From NCBI GenBank assembly GCA_964521715.1, contig CAZFSS010000009.1, positions 62,001 to 126,000 on the forward strand: a stretch of DNA of 64,000 bases, read 5' to 3'. Position numbers and translations under genes: made by a program. The notes below the pieces were generated by a model that saw only the letters and a program-made list of their open reading frames with translations, made no database searches and was not told where the DNA came from. This DNA comes from DAOVRD01 sp964521715 (GTDB taxonomy: Bacteria > Planctomycetota > Brocadiia > SM23-32). Below, piece after piece: positions 33,659-41,815 of this stretch. The first letter of the stretch is position 1. Each line of letters begins with the position of its first letter.

Positions 33659-35917
33659 CTACTCGTGGTGGAGCGTCTCTATCGCGTCCATGTGGGCGGC
33701 GCGAAGCGCCGGGATGATGCTGAAGAGCAGGCTGCAGAAGATCGCCCCGGCGGCCGTCAAGAGCGGCGTCAGCAGCCCGACGTGGGCGGGGATCTCCTTG
33801 AAGTAATAGACCTCCGGGGGGAAGGGGTCGAAGTGGATCGTCGCCTTGACGAACTCGCGGACGACGTTGATGTTGTCCGCGAAGATCAACCCTCCCGCCA
33901 CGCCCAGCAGCGCGCCGATGACGCCGATGGCCAGCCCCGCAATGACGAACGCCTGGCAGATCTGCCCCGGCCGGAACCCGATCGCCTTCATGATGCCGAT
34001 GTCGCGGCGCCGCTCGTAGACCATCGTCGTGACGATGGCGAAGATGAAGAAGCCCTCCAGCACGAGCATCAGGCTCAGGATCAACGCCTGAAGGAACCTC
34101 TCCATGGCGACGGCTTCCAGGAACGTCTTCTGCTGCTCCTCCCACGTCATGATGGAGAAGCCGGGGCCCGTGTAGTGCACCCGCGCCAGTCCGTCCCGGC
34201 CCAGAGCGACGGCCCGTTCGCCGTCGGCGCTGAAGACGGCGTCCTCAACCGCACCCGACTCGGCCCCGAAGGCGAGGTACTGCGTCGCCTCGGTCGGCGG
34301 GCCGAGCGCCTGAACCTGCCAGAGCCTGACGCCCTCCGCTCCGGCGCTCATCACCAGGCCCGATCGGCCGCGGAACCCCACGCCGACCACGCTGCCCCCG
34401 TGGGCCTGCCACGCCCCGATGCTCTCGCCGTTCTGTGCCCGCCACAGGGAAACGCTCCCGTCCGCGTGGCCGGTCGCGATGACCTGGCCGTCCGGGCTGT
34501 AGGCGCCGCTCCTGGGTGGGGACGCGCCGGCCTCCCCGAGGGTGGCCACCAGCGCTCCGCGCTCGGCATCCCAGATGCGCGCGGTGCCGTCCTCGGCGGC
34601 CGTCAGCACGCGTTCGCTTCCCGGATCGAAGGCCACGGCGTTGACGCGGCCCGCATGGCCCGCCAGCGCCGCCGTGCGCTCGCCGTACGGCGCGTCCCAG
34701 ACGGTCGCGGTCCCGTCCTCGTGCGCCACCGCGAGCCATTGGCCGTCGGCGGAGAAGCCGAGCGCCGTAACGGGTCCATCGCCAGGGGCGGCGTCGAAGG
34801 CCTGCGCTGCCGCCCCCAGGCTGCGCACCTGCACCGAGCCGTCTGCGCGGCCGGTCGCCAGCAGCTCGCCCTGCGGGCCGAGGGCAATGGCCGTGGCGGC
34901 GGCGCGCGGGGCCTTCTCTCCCTGCTCGTCGGAGTCGCCGCCGCTTGCGTTGCTCTCTTGTCCTGTGCTGACCTCGTACGCCGCCACGTGCCCGTCCTCG
35001 GAAAGCAATGCGAGCCGGGAACCGTCACGGCTGAGGGCGACCCGCCGCGCGCCTCGGCCGGCTTCTCCGAACTCGCGAAGCACGAGGCCGGGCGCCAGCT
35101 TCTGGCGCAGCGCCGTCCGGACGGCCCCCGCATTCTCGTAGTCGTCCAGACGGATGTTGAGCCCGCTCACCGCCCCGCTCGAGTCGACGAGCTCGGTCGC
35201 GGTGTCAAGGGCCATGATCACGTACTTGCTGTCGTAGTCGATGTACCTGGTCTCGAAGAGGCCGTTGATGGCGTACGGAAACAGGCGCTTCTCCAGGCTG
35301 GGGGTAGCGGTGATGAGTATGATCCGCCCGGGCTGGGCGTCCAGCAGGTCGGGGTTGAAGATGGGCCACTCGGGGGTGAACCCGGGGAACATCTTGCCCA
35401 CGAAACAGGCCTTCAGGAGGCCGCCTTCGGGGTTGGGGTACGTCTTGCGCAGGTCCTCCAGCTTGCCGACGCGCATGTAGTCGGGCAGATCCGAAACGGT
35501 CGCCTCGTACTCGGGATGGACGCCGCGGAAGAAGACGTGCTCCATGTACTCCACGCCGGGCAGGCGCACCAGGCCGAAGCCCTGGATGAAGGGCGCGGCG
35601 CCCCGGACGTGCTCGACGGATAGGACCTGGTCGCGCCAGGTCTGCCAGTCCTTCAGGCCGTAGACGCGCCCCGTGAAGGGGCGGATCGTCATGTCGCTCA
35701 GGTAGCCCCGGATGGCCTCCGTGAGCCGGATGTGGAAGCCCGTGAACACGCTCATCACGACGATCAGCACGCCCACGCTCAGCGCGACGCCCACCATTGC
35801 CAGGTACGAGAGTTTCTTCTTCACCAGGTAGCGCAGGCCGATGAAGATGGGGTCGTAGCTAAGCAACGGCATGCGCCGGGCGCGGCGGTCGAGGCGGACT
35901 GGCGCGTCGTCCCTCAT
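33659..35917 (-). CDS. LolC/E (MacB-FtsX)-type ABC permease with an inserted WD40 beta-propeller
   Basis: 752 residues. Residues 20-60 hold the first membrane segment (LSYLAMVGVALSVGVLIVVM), followed by a MacB-type extracytoplasmic domain (about 61-283). At about 287-582 the usual short loop is replaced by seven WD40-like repeats (for example ALGFSADGQWLAVAHEDGTA, VWDAP, AARIWDAE-type ends). Then the FtsX part resumes with FSIMTWEEQQKTFLEAV, membrane segments at about 605-633, 655-680 and 712-738, and ERRRDIGIMKAIGFRPGQI, the coupling helix typical of LolC/E. The propeller lies at 34172-35059, outside the cytoplasm by topology. No LolD-like ATPase is adjacent. The ATG at 35872 is an alternative start. 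See findings. Confidence 0.85.
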   Translation of the reverse strand: MRDDAPVRLDRRARRMPLLSYDPIFIGLRYLVKKKLSYLAMVGVALSVGVLIVVMSVFTGFHIRLTEAIRGYLSDMTIRPFTGRVYGLKDWQTWRDQVLSVEHVRGAAPFIQGFGLVRLPGVEYMEHVFFRGVHPEYEATVSDLPDYMRVGKLEDLRKTYPNPEGGLLKACFVGKMFPGFTPEWPIFNPDLLDAQPGRIILITATPSLEKRLFPYAINGLFETRYIDYDSKYVIMALDTATELVDSSGAVSGLNIRLDDYENAGAVRTALRQKLAPGLVLREFGEAGRGARRVALSRDGSRLALLSEDGHVAAYEVSTGQESNASGGDSDEQGEKAPRAAATAIALGPQGELLATGRADGSVQVRSLGAAAQAFDAAPGDGPVTALGFSADGQWLAVAHEDGTATVWDAPYGERTAALAGHAGRVNAVAFDPGSERVLTAAEDGTARIWDAERGALVATLGEAGASPPRSGAYSPDGQVIATGHADGSVSLWRAQNGESIGAWQAHGGSVVGVGFRGRSGLVMSAGAEGVRLWQVQALGPPTEATQYLAFGAESGAVEDAVFSADGERAVALGRDGLARVHYTGPGFSIMTWEEQQKTFLEAVAMERFLQALILSLMLVLEGFFIFAIVTTMVYERRRDIGIMKAIGFRPGQICQAFVIAGLAIGVIGALLGVAGGLIFADNINVVREFVKATIHFDPFPPEVYYFKEIPAHVGLLTPLLTAAGAIFCSLLFSIIPALRAAHMDAIETLHHE

Positions 35918-35966
35918 GTCCGGGCATGGCCCTCAGCGGGTGGCGGTGGCGAATGCTGCGCGCATC

Positions 35967-35996
35967 AGCTTACTTGAGCCGCGCCAGAACTGACAA
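35967..35996 (-). promoter_or_regulatory. Promoter of the WD40 permease gene
   Basis: Minus-strand TTGTCA (35991-35996), 18 bp, TAAGCT (35967-35972), about 50 bases before the start. Confidence 0.45.
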
Positions 35997-36056
35997 GTGC
36001 ATGCCTCCCGACCGGCGGGCGGGGCGCCCGGCCGGTGCGGCTTCGGGCCGCGGCGT

Positions 36057-36085
36057 TTGAAGGAGGGGTCCCCAACAGGTATAAT
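36057..36085 (+). promoter_or_regulatory. Promoter of rpmB-gatC
   Basis: TTGAAG (36057-36062), 17 bp, perfect TATAAT (36080-36085), 45 bases before the rpmB GTG. Confidence 0.65.
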
Positions 36086-36130
36086 GCGGGCTTTGGGAGT
36101 AAATCCACCGCTTGCCTGAGGAATCCTCCA

Positions 36131-36364
36131 GTGGCCAGAGTGTGTGCCATATGCGGCAGGAAGACCACCGCCGGACGTAGCATCTCCCGGCGCGGCCGTG
36201 CCAAGCACCTCGGCGGCGTCGGCATCAAGACGACGGGCGTTAGCAAGAGGACGTTCAAGCCCAACCTGCAGCGGGTTCGCGCGTTGGTCGACGGCGCTCC
36301 GAAAAGGATGCTCGTCTGCGCCAGGTGCATCCGGGACGGCAAGGTCACCAAGCCCGCCAAGTAA
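36131..36364 (+). CDS. rpmB: Ribosomal protein bL28
   Basis: 77 residues from GTG 36131 with GAGGA about 8 bases upstream. Starts VARVCAICGRKTTAG, with the zinc-type pairs CAIC (residues 5-8) and CARC (about 64-67), and the core GVGIKTTGVSKRTFKPNLQRV. It is the zinc-binding (C+) form of L28, a large-subunit protein. Longer upstream frames to 36035 are non-coding. gatC follows after 23 bases. Confidence 0.93.
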   Translation: MARVCAICGRKTTAGRSISRRGRAKHLGGVGIKTTGVSKRTFKPNLQRVRALVDGAPKRMLVCARCIRDGKVTKPAK

Positions 36365-36387
36365 CACCACCTCTGCGGATCGGCCGA

Positions 36388-36675
36388 ATGCCCATCACGC
36401 GCCAGGAAGTGGAGCACGTGGCCTATCTGTCACGGCTCGCCCTGTCGGAAGAGGAACTGCAGAAGTTCGCCGCTCAGCTCGACGCCATCCTGGGCTACGT
36501 GGCGAAGCTCAAGGAGCTGGACACCGAGGGCGTCGAACCGATGGTGCACGGCATCGAGGGGCAGGAGCGCGTGCGCCAGGACGTCGTGGGCGAGTCTCTC
36601 CCCCGCAAGGAAGCCCTCCAGAACGCTCCCGACACTGCCGACGGCTGCTTCAAGGTCCCCCGCATCATCGAGTAG
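36388..36675 (+). CDS. gatC: Asp-tRNA(Asn)/Glu-tRNA(Gln) amidotransferase subunit C
   Basis: 95 residues. MPITRQEVEHVAYLSRLALSEEE and LDAILGYVAKLKELDTEGVEP, then RQDVVGESLPRKEALQNAPDTADGCFKVPRI: the standard GatC chain, which wraps GatA and GatB in the transamidosome. gatA and gatB do not follow; the next gene is on the opposite strand 12 bases later. They must lie elsewhere if the pathway works. Probably co-transcribed with rpmB. Confidence 0.93.
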   Translation: MPITRQEVEHVAYLSRLALSEEELQKFAAQLDAILGYVAKLKELDTEGVEPMVHGIEGQERVRQDVVGESLPRKEALQNAPDTADGCFKVPRIIE

Positions 36676-36687
36676 CGTGGAGCCCGG

Positions 36688-37338
36688 TCAACCCCTGGCG
36701 AGCGCGCCGCCTAGCGCGGCCGCGAGCAGCGCGTACGCTTCAGTCGTCAACGAGCCCAGCCAGCGCAGCATCTCTCCCGTCCCTTCGCCGGCGTCGCATC
36801 GCTCCATGCCCGCCGGCCTCAGCAGGGAACGGGCGAAGCCCGGCACGTCCGACGTGGCCGGCAACTGCCCCTCGGGCAGATCGATCGGCAGGAAAAGGCT
36901 CAGGTTGTAGAGGAAGCTCAGCCGTTCGTAGGGCTCGGCGGCCGCTTCCCGCGTGCGGCCCCACAGCAGGAGGCTGACGGGATGGGCGGCGGTGTGGGGG
37001 CTCTCGTGCAGCGTCTTACGGATCACGTAGAACGTGCACTGGCGCGTCATCTCCATCGGGGTGTAGAGGCCGGCTTCCGGGAACAGGTGATGCATGCACA
37101 CGTTGACCTCCCGGGCCAGTCCGTCCAGGGCCTCCCAGCATTCCCGCAGGAAGGCGTGTAACGCCGGTCCTGCGTCGGCGCCCCCGCGGAGCCTTCCCAG
37201 CAGGGCCTCCCGGCAATCGGCAGCGGCCTCCAGCCGCTCCGCCGTGAACCGATGCAACGCCGCAAGCAGCTCTGCTTCGTCCGGCGGCAGGACGCGCGCC
37301 GCCGCCTCCAGGAGGGCGGTTCTCGATTCGGCAGCCAT
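36688..37338 (-). CDS. Hypothetical protein coupled to purO
   Basis: 216 residues from ATG 37338 (MAAESRTALLEAAARVLPPDE), 5 bases after the purO stop, so translation is probably coupled. Longer frame upstream overlaps purO in another frame. Mostly helical, with a conserved-looking middle MEMTRQCTFYVIRKTLHESPHTAAHPVSLLLWGR and LSFLYNLSLFLPIDLPEGQLPA. No membrane segment or signal peptide. I do not recognise it. Its tight linkage makes a role near purine metabolism possible but unproven. Confidence 0.65.
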   Translation of the reverse strand: MAAESRTALLEAAARVLPPDEAELLAALHRFTAERLEAAADCREALLGRLRGGADAGPALHAFLRECWEALDGLAREVNVCMHHLFPEAGLYTPMEMTRQCTFYVIRKTLHESPHTAAHPVSLLLWGRTREAAAEPYERLSFLYNLSLFLPIDLPEGQLPATSDVPGFARSLLRPAGMERCDAGEGTGEMLRWLGSLTTEAYALLAAALGGALARG

Positions 37339-37343
37339 TGAGT

Positions 37344-38087
37344 TCACTGCGCCCCGGCAGGGGAGGGAAGCTTGTTGATGATCTTGATGTCGACTGCGCC
37401 CGTCCCGGCGTCGATGGACTTGGCCAGAAGGGACACCTTGTTGTCCTGATTGAGGGCGTCCCAATAGAACTCGGCCACGTCGCCGGCGTCGCCGCGAAGC
37501 TCGACGGGGTACGGCTCGCCCTCGAAGCAGGGCAGGGGGGAGCCGTCGCCGGAGTAGGTCGTCACGCAGTGCCCCACGCCCGGGATCGCGGTCTCGTAGT
37601 CGAAGAAGTGCCGCACGGCATACCTGCCGTCGTTCTCGACGGCCTTCAGGATCGCCAGCTTGTAGGCGTTCACGGGGTCGTGCAGGTCCACGAGCCCCGC
37701 GATGCGGGGCGTGAAGTTCGGCGCGTCGGGCTCGAACGTCCGCGTGGCGAGCGCCTGCCCGAAAGTGCCGCCCCCCCGCAATGCGTCAAAGATCGTGTCC
37801 GTCTGGTCGCCGTTCGAGACGACGTGGGCGGCGCCGAACGTGCGGACGCAGTTGTAGATGATGAGAGACGGGTTCTTGACCTTCGACTCGTCGTGGGGAG
37901 CCGTGCGCACGGCGTCCCCGTCGCGCACGAAGATGCGGTTACGGCTGTTCTCGGTGCGCCCCATGATCCAGTAGACCTGCACATAACGCCGCGAGTCGGG
38001 CGTCAGTCCGATCACGATGCCCCTGCCGGGGTAAGCGTTCTCCCGCAGCGCCTGCATGTTGGCCTGCGCCAGACGTTCGATGTCCAT
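37344..38087 (-). CDS. purO: IMP cyclohydrolase, archaeal PurO type
   Basis: Closes the ring of FAICAR to give IMP, the last step of purine synthesis, as an alternative to the PurH C-terminal domain. 247 residues, an N-terminal GRGIVIGLTPDSRRYVQVYWIMGRTENSRNR, then IFVRDGDAVRT, SLIIYNCVR, VVSNGDQTDTI and NFTPRIAGLVD, which follow the PurO/IMP cyclohydrolase family (NTN-hydrolase-like fold). PurO is mostly archaeal. It has its own promoter at 38144-38171 and is followed closely by the hypothetical gene. Whether a PurH with cyclohydrolase activity also exists in this genome cannot be told here. Confidence 0.87.
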   Translation of the reverse strand: MDIERLAQANMQALRENAYPGRGIVIGLTPDSRRYVQVYWIMGRTENSRNRIFVRDGDAVRTAPHDESKVKNPSLIIYNCVRTFGAAHVVSNGDQTDTIFDALRGGGTFGQALATRTFEPDAPNFTPRIAGLVDLHDPVNAYKLAILKAVENDGRYAVRHFFDYETAIPGVGHCVTTYSGDGSPLPCFEGEPYPVELRGDAGDVAEFYWDALNQDNKVSLLAKSIDAGTGAVDIKIINKLPSPAGAQ

Positions 38088-38143
38088 GTACCGCCCTCCA
38101 GGCGTGACGGCCGTGTGGCAGCGCGCGTGAGCCTGCCTGACGG

Positions 38144-38171
38144 ATTATAGGACGGCTGGCCCCCCAGTCAA
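38144..38171 (-). promoter_or_regulatory. sigma70-like promoter of purO
   Basis: Minus-strand TTGACT (38166-38171), 16 bp, perfect TATAAT (38144-38149), 56 bases before the purO ATG. Confidence 0.7.
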
Positions 38172-38186
38172 CTTCAGGGGCGGGGG

Positions 38187-38771
38187 TCAGAGGTCGAGGT
38201 ACCAGAGCAGCATGGCCTCATGGGCGATGTCGGGGCAGGCGGCGTAGGCGTTGCAGTCGATGGTGCGCAGTTCACAGCCGTGCTTCGCGTAGAAGCGGCA
38301 CGCGGGCACGTTGACGTTCTGCGTCTCTATCTTCATCTGGGTGCAGCCGCGCTGGCGGGCCCAGTCGGCCGCGCGACGAAGGAGCTCCGAGCCGATGCCG
38401 CGCTGCCTGAGGTCGGGCCGGACGCGGATGTCCCACAGCACGGCCAGGTCGTCTCGCCCCTCCAGCACCTCCACGCCGGCGGTCCTGGTTGCGATGATGG
38501 CGCCGCCGACCGCGTCCCGCCCGTCGAACGCCATCAGGATGCCCCATTCGGACATGTCGAACTCGTCCGGCCAGCGCGCGGGGCGATCATAGCCCCTGGC
38601 GTCATAGTCCTTGACGTAAGGCTCGGCCAGCCGCTCCTCTTGGAGCGCCAGCCCTCCGAATCCCCCCTCCTGGGGGACCACGCGCAACACGGACTCGACC
38701 CGAAAGGCAATGGGGACCTCGCCGTACTGAGGGAGCCGGTCCTTTCCCACCTCCCTTATCTGGACATCCAT
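38187..38771 (-). CDS. GNAT family N-acetyltransferase
   Basis: 194 residues from ATG 38771 with GGGAGG upstream; the longer frame to 38855 is non-coding. The acetyl-CoA motif is VLWDIRVRPDLRQRGIGSELLRRAADWARQRG (about 110-140, containing the R/QxxGxG/A-type loop QRGIGS), followed by MKIETQNVNVPACRFYAKHGC, the classic end of the GNAT fold. The substrate is unknown. It has a weak promoter at 38806-38834. Confidence 0.87.
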   Translation of the reverse strand: MDVQIREVGKDRLPQYGEVPIAFRVESVLRVVPQEGGFGGLALQEERLAEPYVKDYDARGYDRPARWPDEFDMSEWGILMAFDGRDAVGGAIIATRTAGVEVLEGRDDLAVLWDIRVRPDLRQRGIGSELLRRAADWARQRGCTQMKIETQNVNVPACRFYAKHGCELRTIDCNAYAACPDIAHEAMLLWYLDL

Positions 38772-38805
38772 CGGCGCCTCCCTCGCCTGTCGTCGCGGGG
38801 GTAGT

Positions 38806-38834
38806 ATCTTACAGGCGTCGGAGTGCGGAGTCCA
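38806..38834 (-). promoter_or_regulatory. Possible promoter of the GNAT gene
   Basis: Minus-strand TGGACT (38829-38834), 17 bp, TAAGAT (38806-38811). Confidence 0.35.
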
Positions 38835-38861
38835 CGTCCGGCGGGCGGCCGGCATCGCGTG

Positions 38862-39404
38862 TCAGGGCGCGCTCCAGGTCTTTACGCCCTCTTCGTCCGT
38901 GAACCCCATGGATGCCCCTGCATGGGGCGGCATGCCGACGCCGAAGCGCGGCTTCCCCTGGCCGTCGTTCAGGGCGATGCCCACGCCTGCAGCTCCCTCG
39001 CCGATGCCGATGCGAAGCGTGCCCTGAGGGTCCCAGACGGCCACGCCCGCGCCGTCTGCCAGGCCAAGGGCGCATCGCGCCTTGCCGCCGTCATCGCTGA
39101 CGACGAGGCCCCACGAGTGCTGTTCCGGCACGTGGGGCATGACCACGGGGCCCAGCGCGAGCCGCTCGTGGCCGCCCGCGTCGCTGAGCACAATGCGCGC
39201 ACCGCCCGGGTCCGCCCTAAGGCTGCCGAGCGTGGCACCTGCGCTGTCGACAAGGACGAAGCCCTGAGCGCGCACGATCTCAGGGCCGCCCTCGTTCGCT
39301 GCCAGCGCATCTCTCCCGCCGGAGAGCAGTTGCGAGAACATCCCTCCTGCAAACCCGACTGCAAGCAGTCCGGCAACGGTCAACCATCGCGTCCGTGCAA
39401 TCAT
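38862..39404 (-). CDS. Exported repeat-rich beta protein, tandem paralogue B
   Basis: 180 residues with an N-terminal membrane/signal segment (WLTVAGLLAVGFAGGMFS) after MIARTR and a very strong ribosome site GAAGGAGGAGG. The mature part consists of imperfect units of about 25 residues, each with a pattern like VLVDSAGATLGSLRADPGGA, IVLSDAGGHERLALGP, LVVSDDGGKARCALGL: a D-x-x-G turn between short strands. No catalytic motif. It pairs with the neighbouring paralogue at 39420-39986 and was likely produced by gene duplication. Confidence 0.7.
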   Translation of the reverse strand: MIARTRWLTVAGLLAVGFAGGMFSQLLSGGRDALAANEGGPEIVRAQGFVLVDSAGATLGSLRADPGGARIVLSDAGGHERLALGPVVMPHVPEQHSWGLVVSDDGGKARCALGLADGAGVAVWDPQGTLRIGIGEGAAGVGIALNDGQGKPRFGVGMPPHAGASMGFTDEEGVKTWSAP

Positions 39405-39419
39405 CTGGTTCCTCCTCCT

Positions 39420-39986
39420 TCACTCGGCTGGCTTCGCCTGCTGCGAAGCGCGCCACAGCTCATGGCCGTCGAAGGGATGCTTGAGGACAAAGTCTCCTCC
39501 TCCGGCGGCAGGACCGACTCCCGCACTGACGATCTCCTTCCCCTCCTCATTGCTCAGGGTGAGGCCGCAGCCATACCGGGCGGCCCCGAGTCCGACGCGC
39601 AGCGTCCCGTTCCAGTCCTGGACGCCCATGCCGGAGCCCTCGCCGTCCGCACGCGCTCCACACGTGAACCGGCTCTTGCCTTCGGCGTCGGTGAACACCA
39701 GGGACCAGTAAGGCTCGTCGCCGCCGCTGTAGCCCAGGTTGACGCGTTCCCTTCCCTGCGCGTCCTTCAGAATCAGGCCGGCGCCGTCCGCAGTCGCGGC
39801 GAGTGAGCCTTGCTCGTTGCCCTCGGCGTCCACCAGAACGACCGCCTGCGTGCGTATGGCGGCAGCGCCGCCGGCCGCCTCGGCGTGCACGGCACGCCCG
39901 GCCAGCGTCCATTGAGACAACAGCCCTCCAGCAAAGCCGCCCAGAAGCGTGCCCACGACTACCGTCCAGCTTGCTCTGGCCTTCAT
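39420..39986 (-). CDS. Exported repeat-rich beta protein, tandem paralogue A
   Basis: 188 residues, ATG 39986 with GAAGGAGG upstream, ending 15 bases before paralogue B begins. Signal/anchor segment VVVGTLLGGFAGGLLSQ, then the same strand-turn units: VVLVDAEGNEQGSLAATADG, ILKDAQGRERVNLGYSG, LVFTDAEGKSRFTCGARADG, LTLSNEEGKEIVSAGVG. The unit number and order match paralogue B. Such proteins recur in Planctomycetes-like genomes without known function (my recollection, not checked). Confidence 0.7.
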   Translation of the reverse strand: MKARASWTVVVGTLLGGFAGGLLSQWTLAGRAVHAEAAGGAAAIRTQAVVLVDAEGNEQGSLAATADGAGLILKDAQGRERVNLGYSGGDEPYWSLVFTDAEGKSRFTCGARADGEGSGMGVQDWNGTLRVGLGAARYGCGLTLSNEEGKEIVSAGVGPAAGGGDFVLKHPFDGHELWRASQQAKPAE

Positions 39987-40135
39987 GGCTGTCCTCCTTC
40001 AAGGGGTCTGTGTTAGCGAGTGCAGCCCGCACGGCACGGCAGCGCACACTGTCGCCGTCAGGCTTCCGGCGTCCAGTATGCCGGCCATGGTGCTTTCCCG
40101 TTCGAGAGGCAACGTGCGCACCCGACTCCCGGCCC

Positions 40136-41752
40136 TCACGGCATGGCGTTCAACAGCCTGGCCAGGGCGTCGAGGCCCTTCTCCTCGGCGGCTCTGGCCG
40201 CCTGGAGGGTCCTGGTCGCTTCGGCCCGTATCTGCTCGTCCTTCAGCCGCGCCTCCCGCTGGCCGTCCATGGGGAACAGCTCGGCGGCTCTGCTTAGATT
40301 GCCGGCCACCTCCCTGTAGTCGCTGATTGCTTCGTCGAAGAGCGGCGTGAGACGCTCGTTGCCCACCCGGGCCTTCGCTGCTTCGAGGAACTCGACGGCG
40401 AATCGGCGGCATTCCGCCCAGAACTGAGCGTTGAACGAGGCGCCGTGCGGGTTCGATTCAGGGTCGCGCAGTGCGGCGATCCACATGTCGTAGGCGCGCA
40501 GCCCGGAGATGTAAGCGGCGTCTTCGGGGACGCTCGCAGCCTCCTTCTGGAAGTCAAGCGCGAAACGCAGCGCGTCCCGCACCGTCGTCGCGTCGTCGGA
40601 AGGCGTCTCCAGCTTCAGCGACTTCATGAGCACGATGCCGACGTTGCCGGTCGTCCCGAGCGCGCGCCAGGGGATCGGCCCACGCGATTCGTTCGAGCCC
40701 AGCGCCCGGTAGTAGTAGCCCGTCCCGTCGTAGCCGTGCACGATGAAGTAGTCGCCGAACTCGATGTCGTAGGCGAAGCAGGGGAGGCCGGCGTCCAGCG
40801 ACCTGCGCGCCAGGTCCCATGCGAGCTTCTGCTTCTGGCTGAAGTCCTGCTCTGACTCGTTGAGGACGGTTTCCACCGAGAACCCCACGTTGCGCGCAAG
40901 CTCGGGACGGATCTGCTCGCCATCCCAGACGTACGGCGCGCTGGGGCAGAGCTGCCTGTGGATGTTCAGGGCGAACGCGAAGCCGGTCGCGCCGTAGAGC
41001 CATCCGGGCGGCACCTCCCGCCCGAGGTAGCGCAGGCTGCCCTCGACCGCGCCCATGTGCGTGACCCAGCGCGGCTCGGCCTGGAGGCCGTCCAGCATCT
41101 TCGGCTGCGGCATTGAGGCCCGCGCCTGCTCCGCTTCCTCCGACATTCTGTGAAGCTTCTCGGCCATCTCTGCGGCCTCCTCTGCGCTCACGCGTCTGGC
41201 CGTGATCTCTATGCCGTTGATCTCCGGGTTCTGGACGTTCGGACGGAATCCGATCCGCAGCTTGCCATCCGTGACCTGGATGTCCCCGATGCTGCGGACC
41301 ACGGGCCTGGCAAGCCCGGCGGCGGCATCGAACGGATCGAAGTCCGTCAGCGCCTCCGCGTCGTTGACCGTGACCGAGAAGACTCGCGCGCCCTTCGCTG
41401 CAGCGCCTTCGTAGGTCTCGGCGAAGTGCAGCCGCACGCCATACGTGCCGTTCGGGACTCGGAACTCGTAACCCCGCATCCCGTAGCGCTCGCTCAGGTA
41501 GACGTCCGGCGCCTCGGTGCCGGCGATGGCCATCTCTGTGCGCTCGGCCGTAAGGCCGCCGACGGCGCCCCATGCGGTGTCGTCCGTCAGCCACCTGTCG
41601 CCCAGCCACGTATTGCCCGCCTGGTCCACGTAGTCTGCCGCTGCTCCGCAGTTGACGCGGAGCACGACAATGTCTGCCACTTCCCTGGCGGGAGTCGCCA
41701 CGGCGCAGCCCGCAAGTGCAATCACCGCTGCCATCATGATTCCGCTCTTCAC
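40136..41752 (-). CDS. Lipoprotein with malectin-like and C39/BtrH-like domains
   Basis: 538 residues from a GTG at 41752 with GAGGAG upstream; the frame above it to 41803 lacks a signal. MKSGIMMAAVIALAGC is a signal peptide with a LAGC lipobox. A malectin-like carbohydrate-binding domain follows (VLRVNCGAAADYVDQAGNTW to IGFRPNVQNPEINGIEITAR, about 30-185). The middle (about 225-385) with MGAVEGSLRYLGREV and VHGYDGTGYYYRALGS resembles the BtrH/C39 cysteine-peptidase-like fold, though the expected active cysteine is not obvious. The C-terminal part is helical. It could bind a glycan or peptide on the cell surface; no reaction is claimed. Confidence 0.7.
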   Translation of the reverse strand: MKSGIMMAAVIALAGCAVATPAREVADIVVLRVNCGAAADYVDQAGNTWLGDRWLTDDTAWGAVGGLTAERTEMAIAGTEAPDVYLSERYGMRGYEFRVPNGTYGVRLHFAETYEGAAAKGARVFSVTVNDAEALTDFDPFDAAAGLARPVVRSIGDIQVTDGKLRIGFRPNVQNPEINGIEITARRVSAEEAAEMAEKLHRMSEEAEQARASMPQPKMLDGLQAEPRWVTHMGAVEGSLRYLGREVPPGWLYGATGFAFALNIHRQLCPSAPYVWDGEQIRPELARNVGFSVETVLNESEQDFSQKQKLAWDLARRSLDAGLPCFAYDIEFGDYFIVHGYDGTGYYYRALGSNESRGPIPWRALGTTGNVGIVLMKSLKLETPSDDATTVRDALRFALDFQKEAASVPEDAAYISGLRAYDMWIAALRDPESNPHGASFNAQFWAECRRFAVEFLEAAKARVGNERLTPLFDEAISDYREVAGNLSRAAELFPMDGQREARLKDEQIRAEATRTLQAARAAEEKGLDALARLLNAMP

Positions 41753-41815
41753 TGCTGTCTCCTCTCTTCGGTCCCTGGCCCGGCGGCTCCGGCTGCCGGT
41801 CACTGAAAGCGCAGC

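Noticed and set aside
33593..35623. Plus-strand open frame opposite the WD40 permease
   Set aside because: It is the antisense image of a clearly coding permease and has no recognisable domain.
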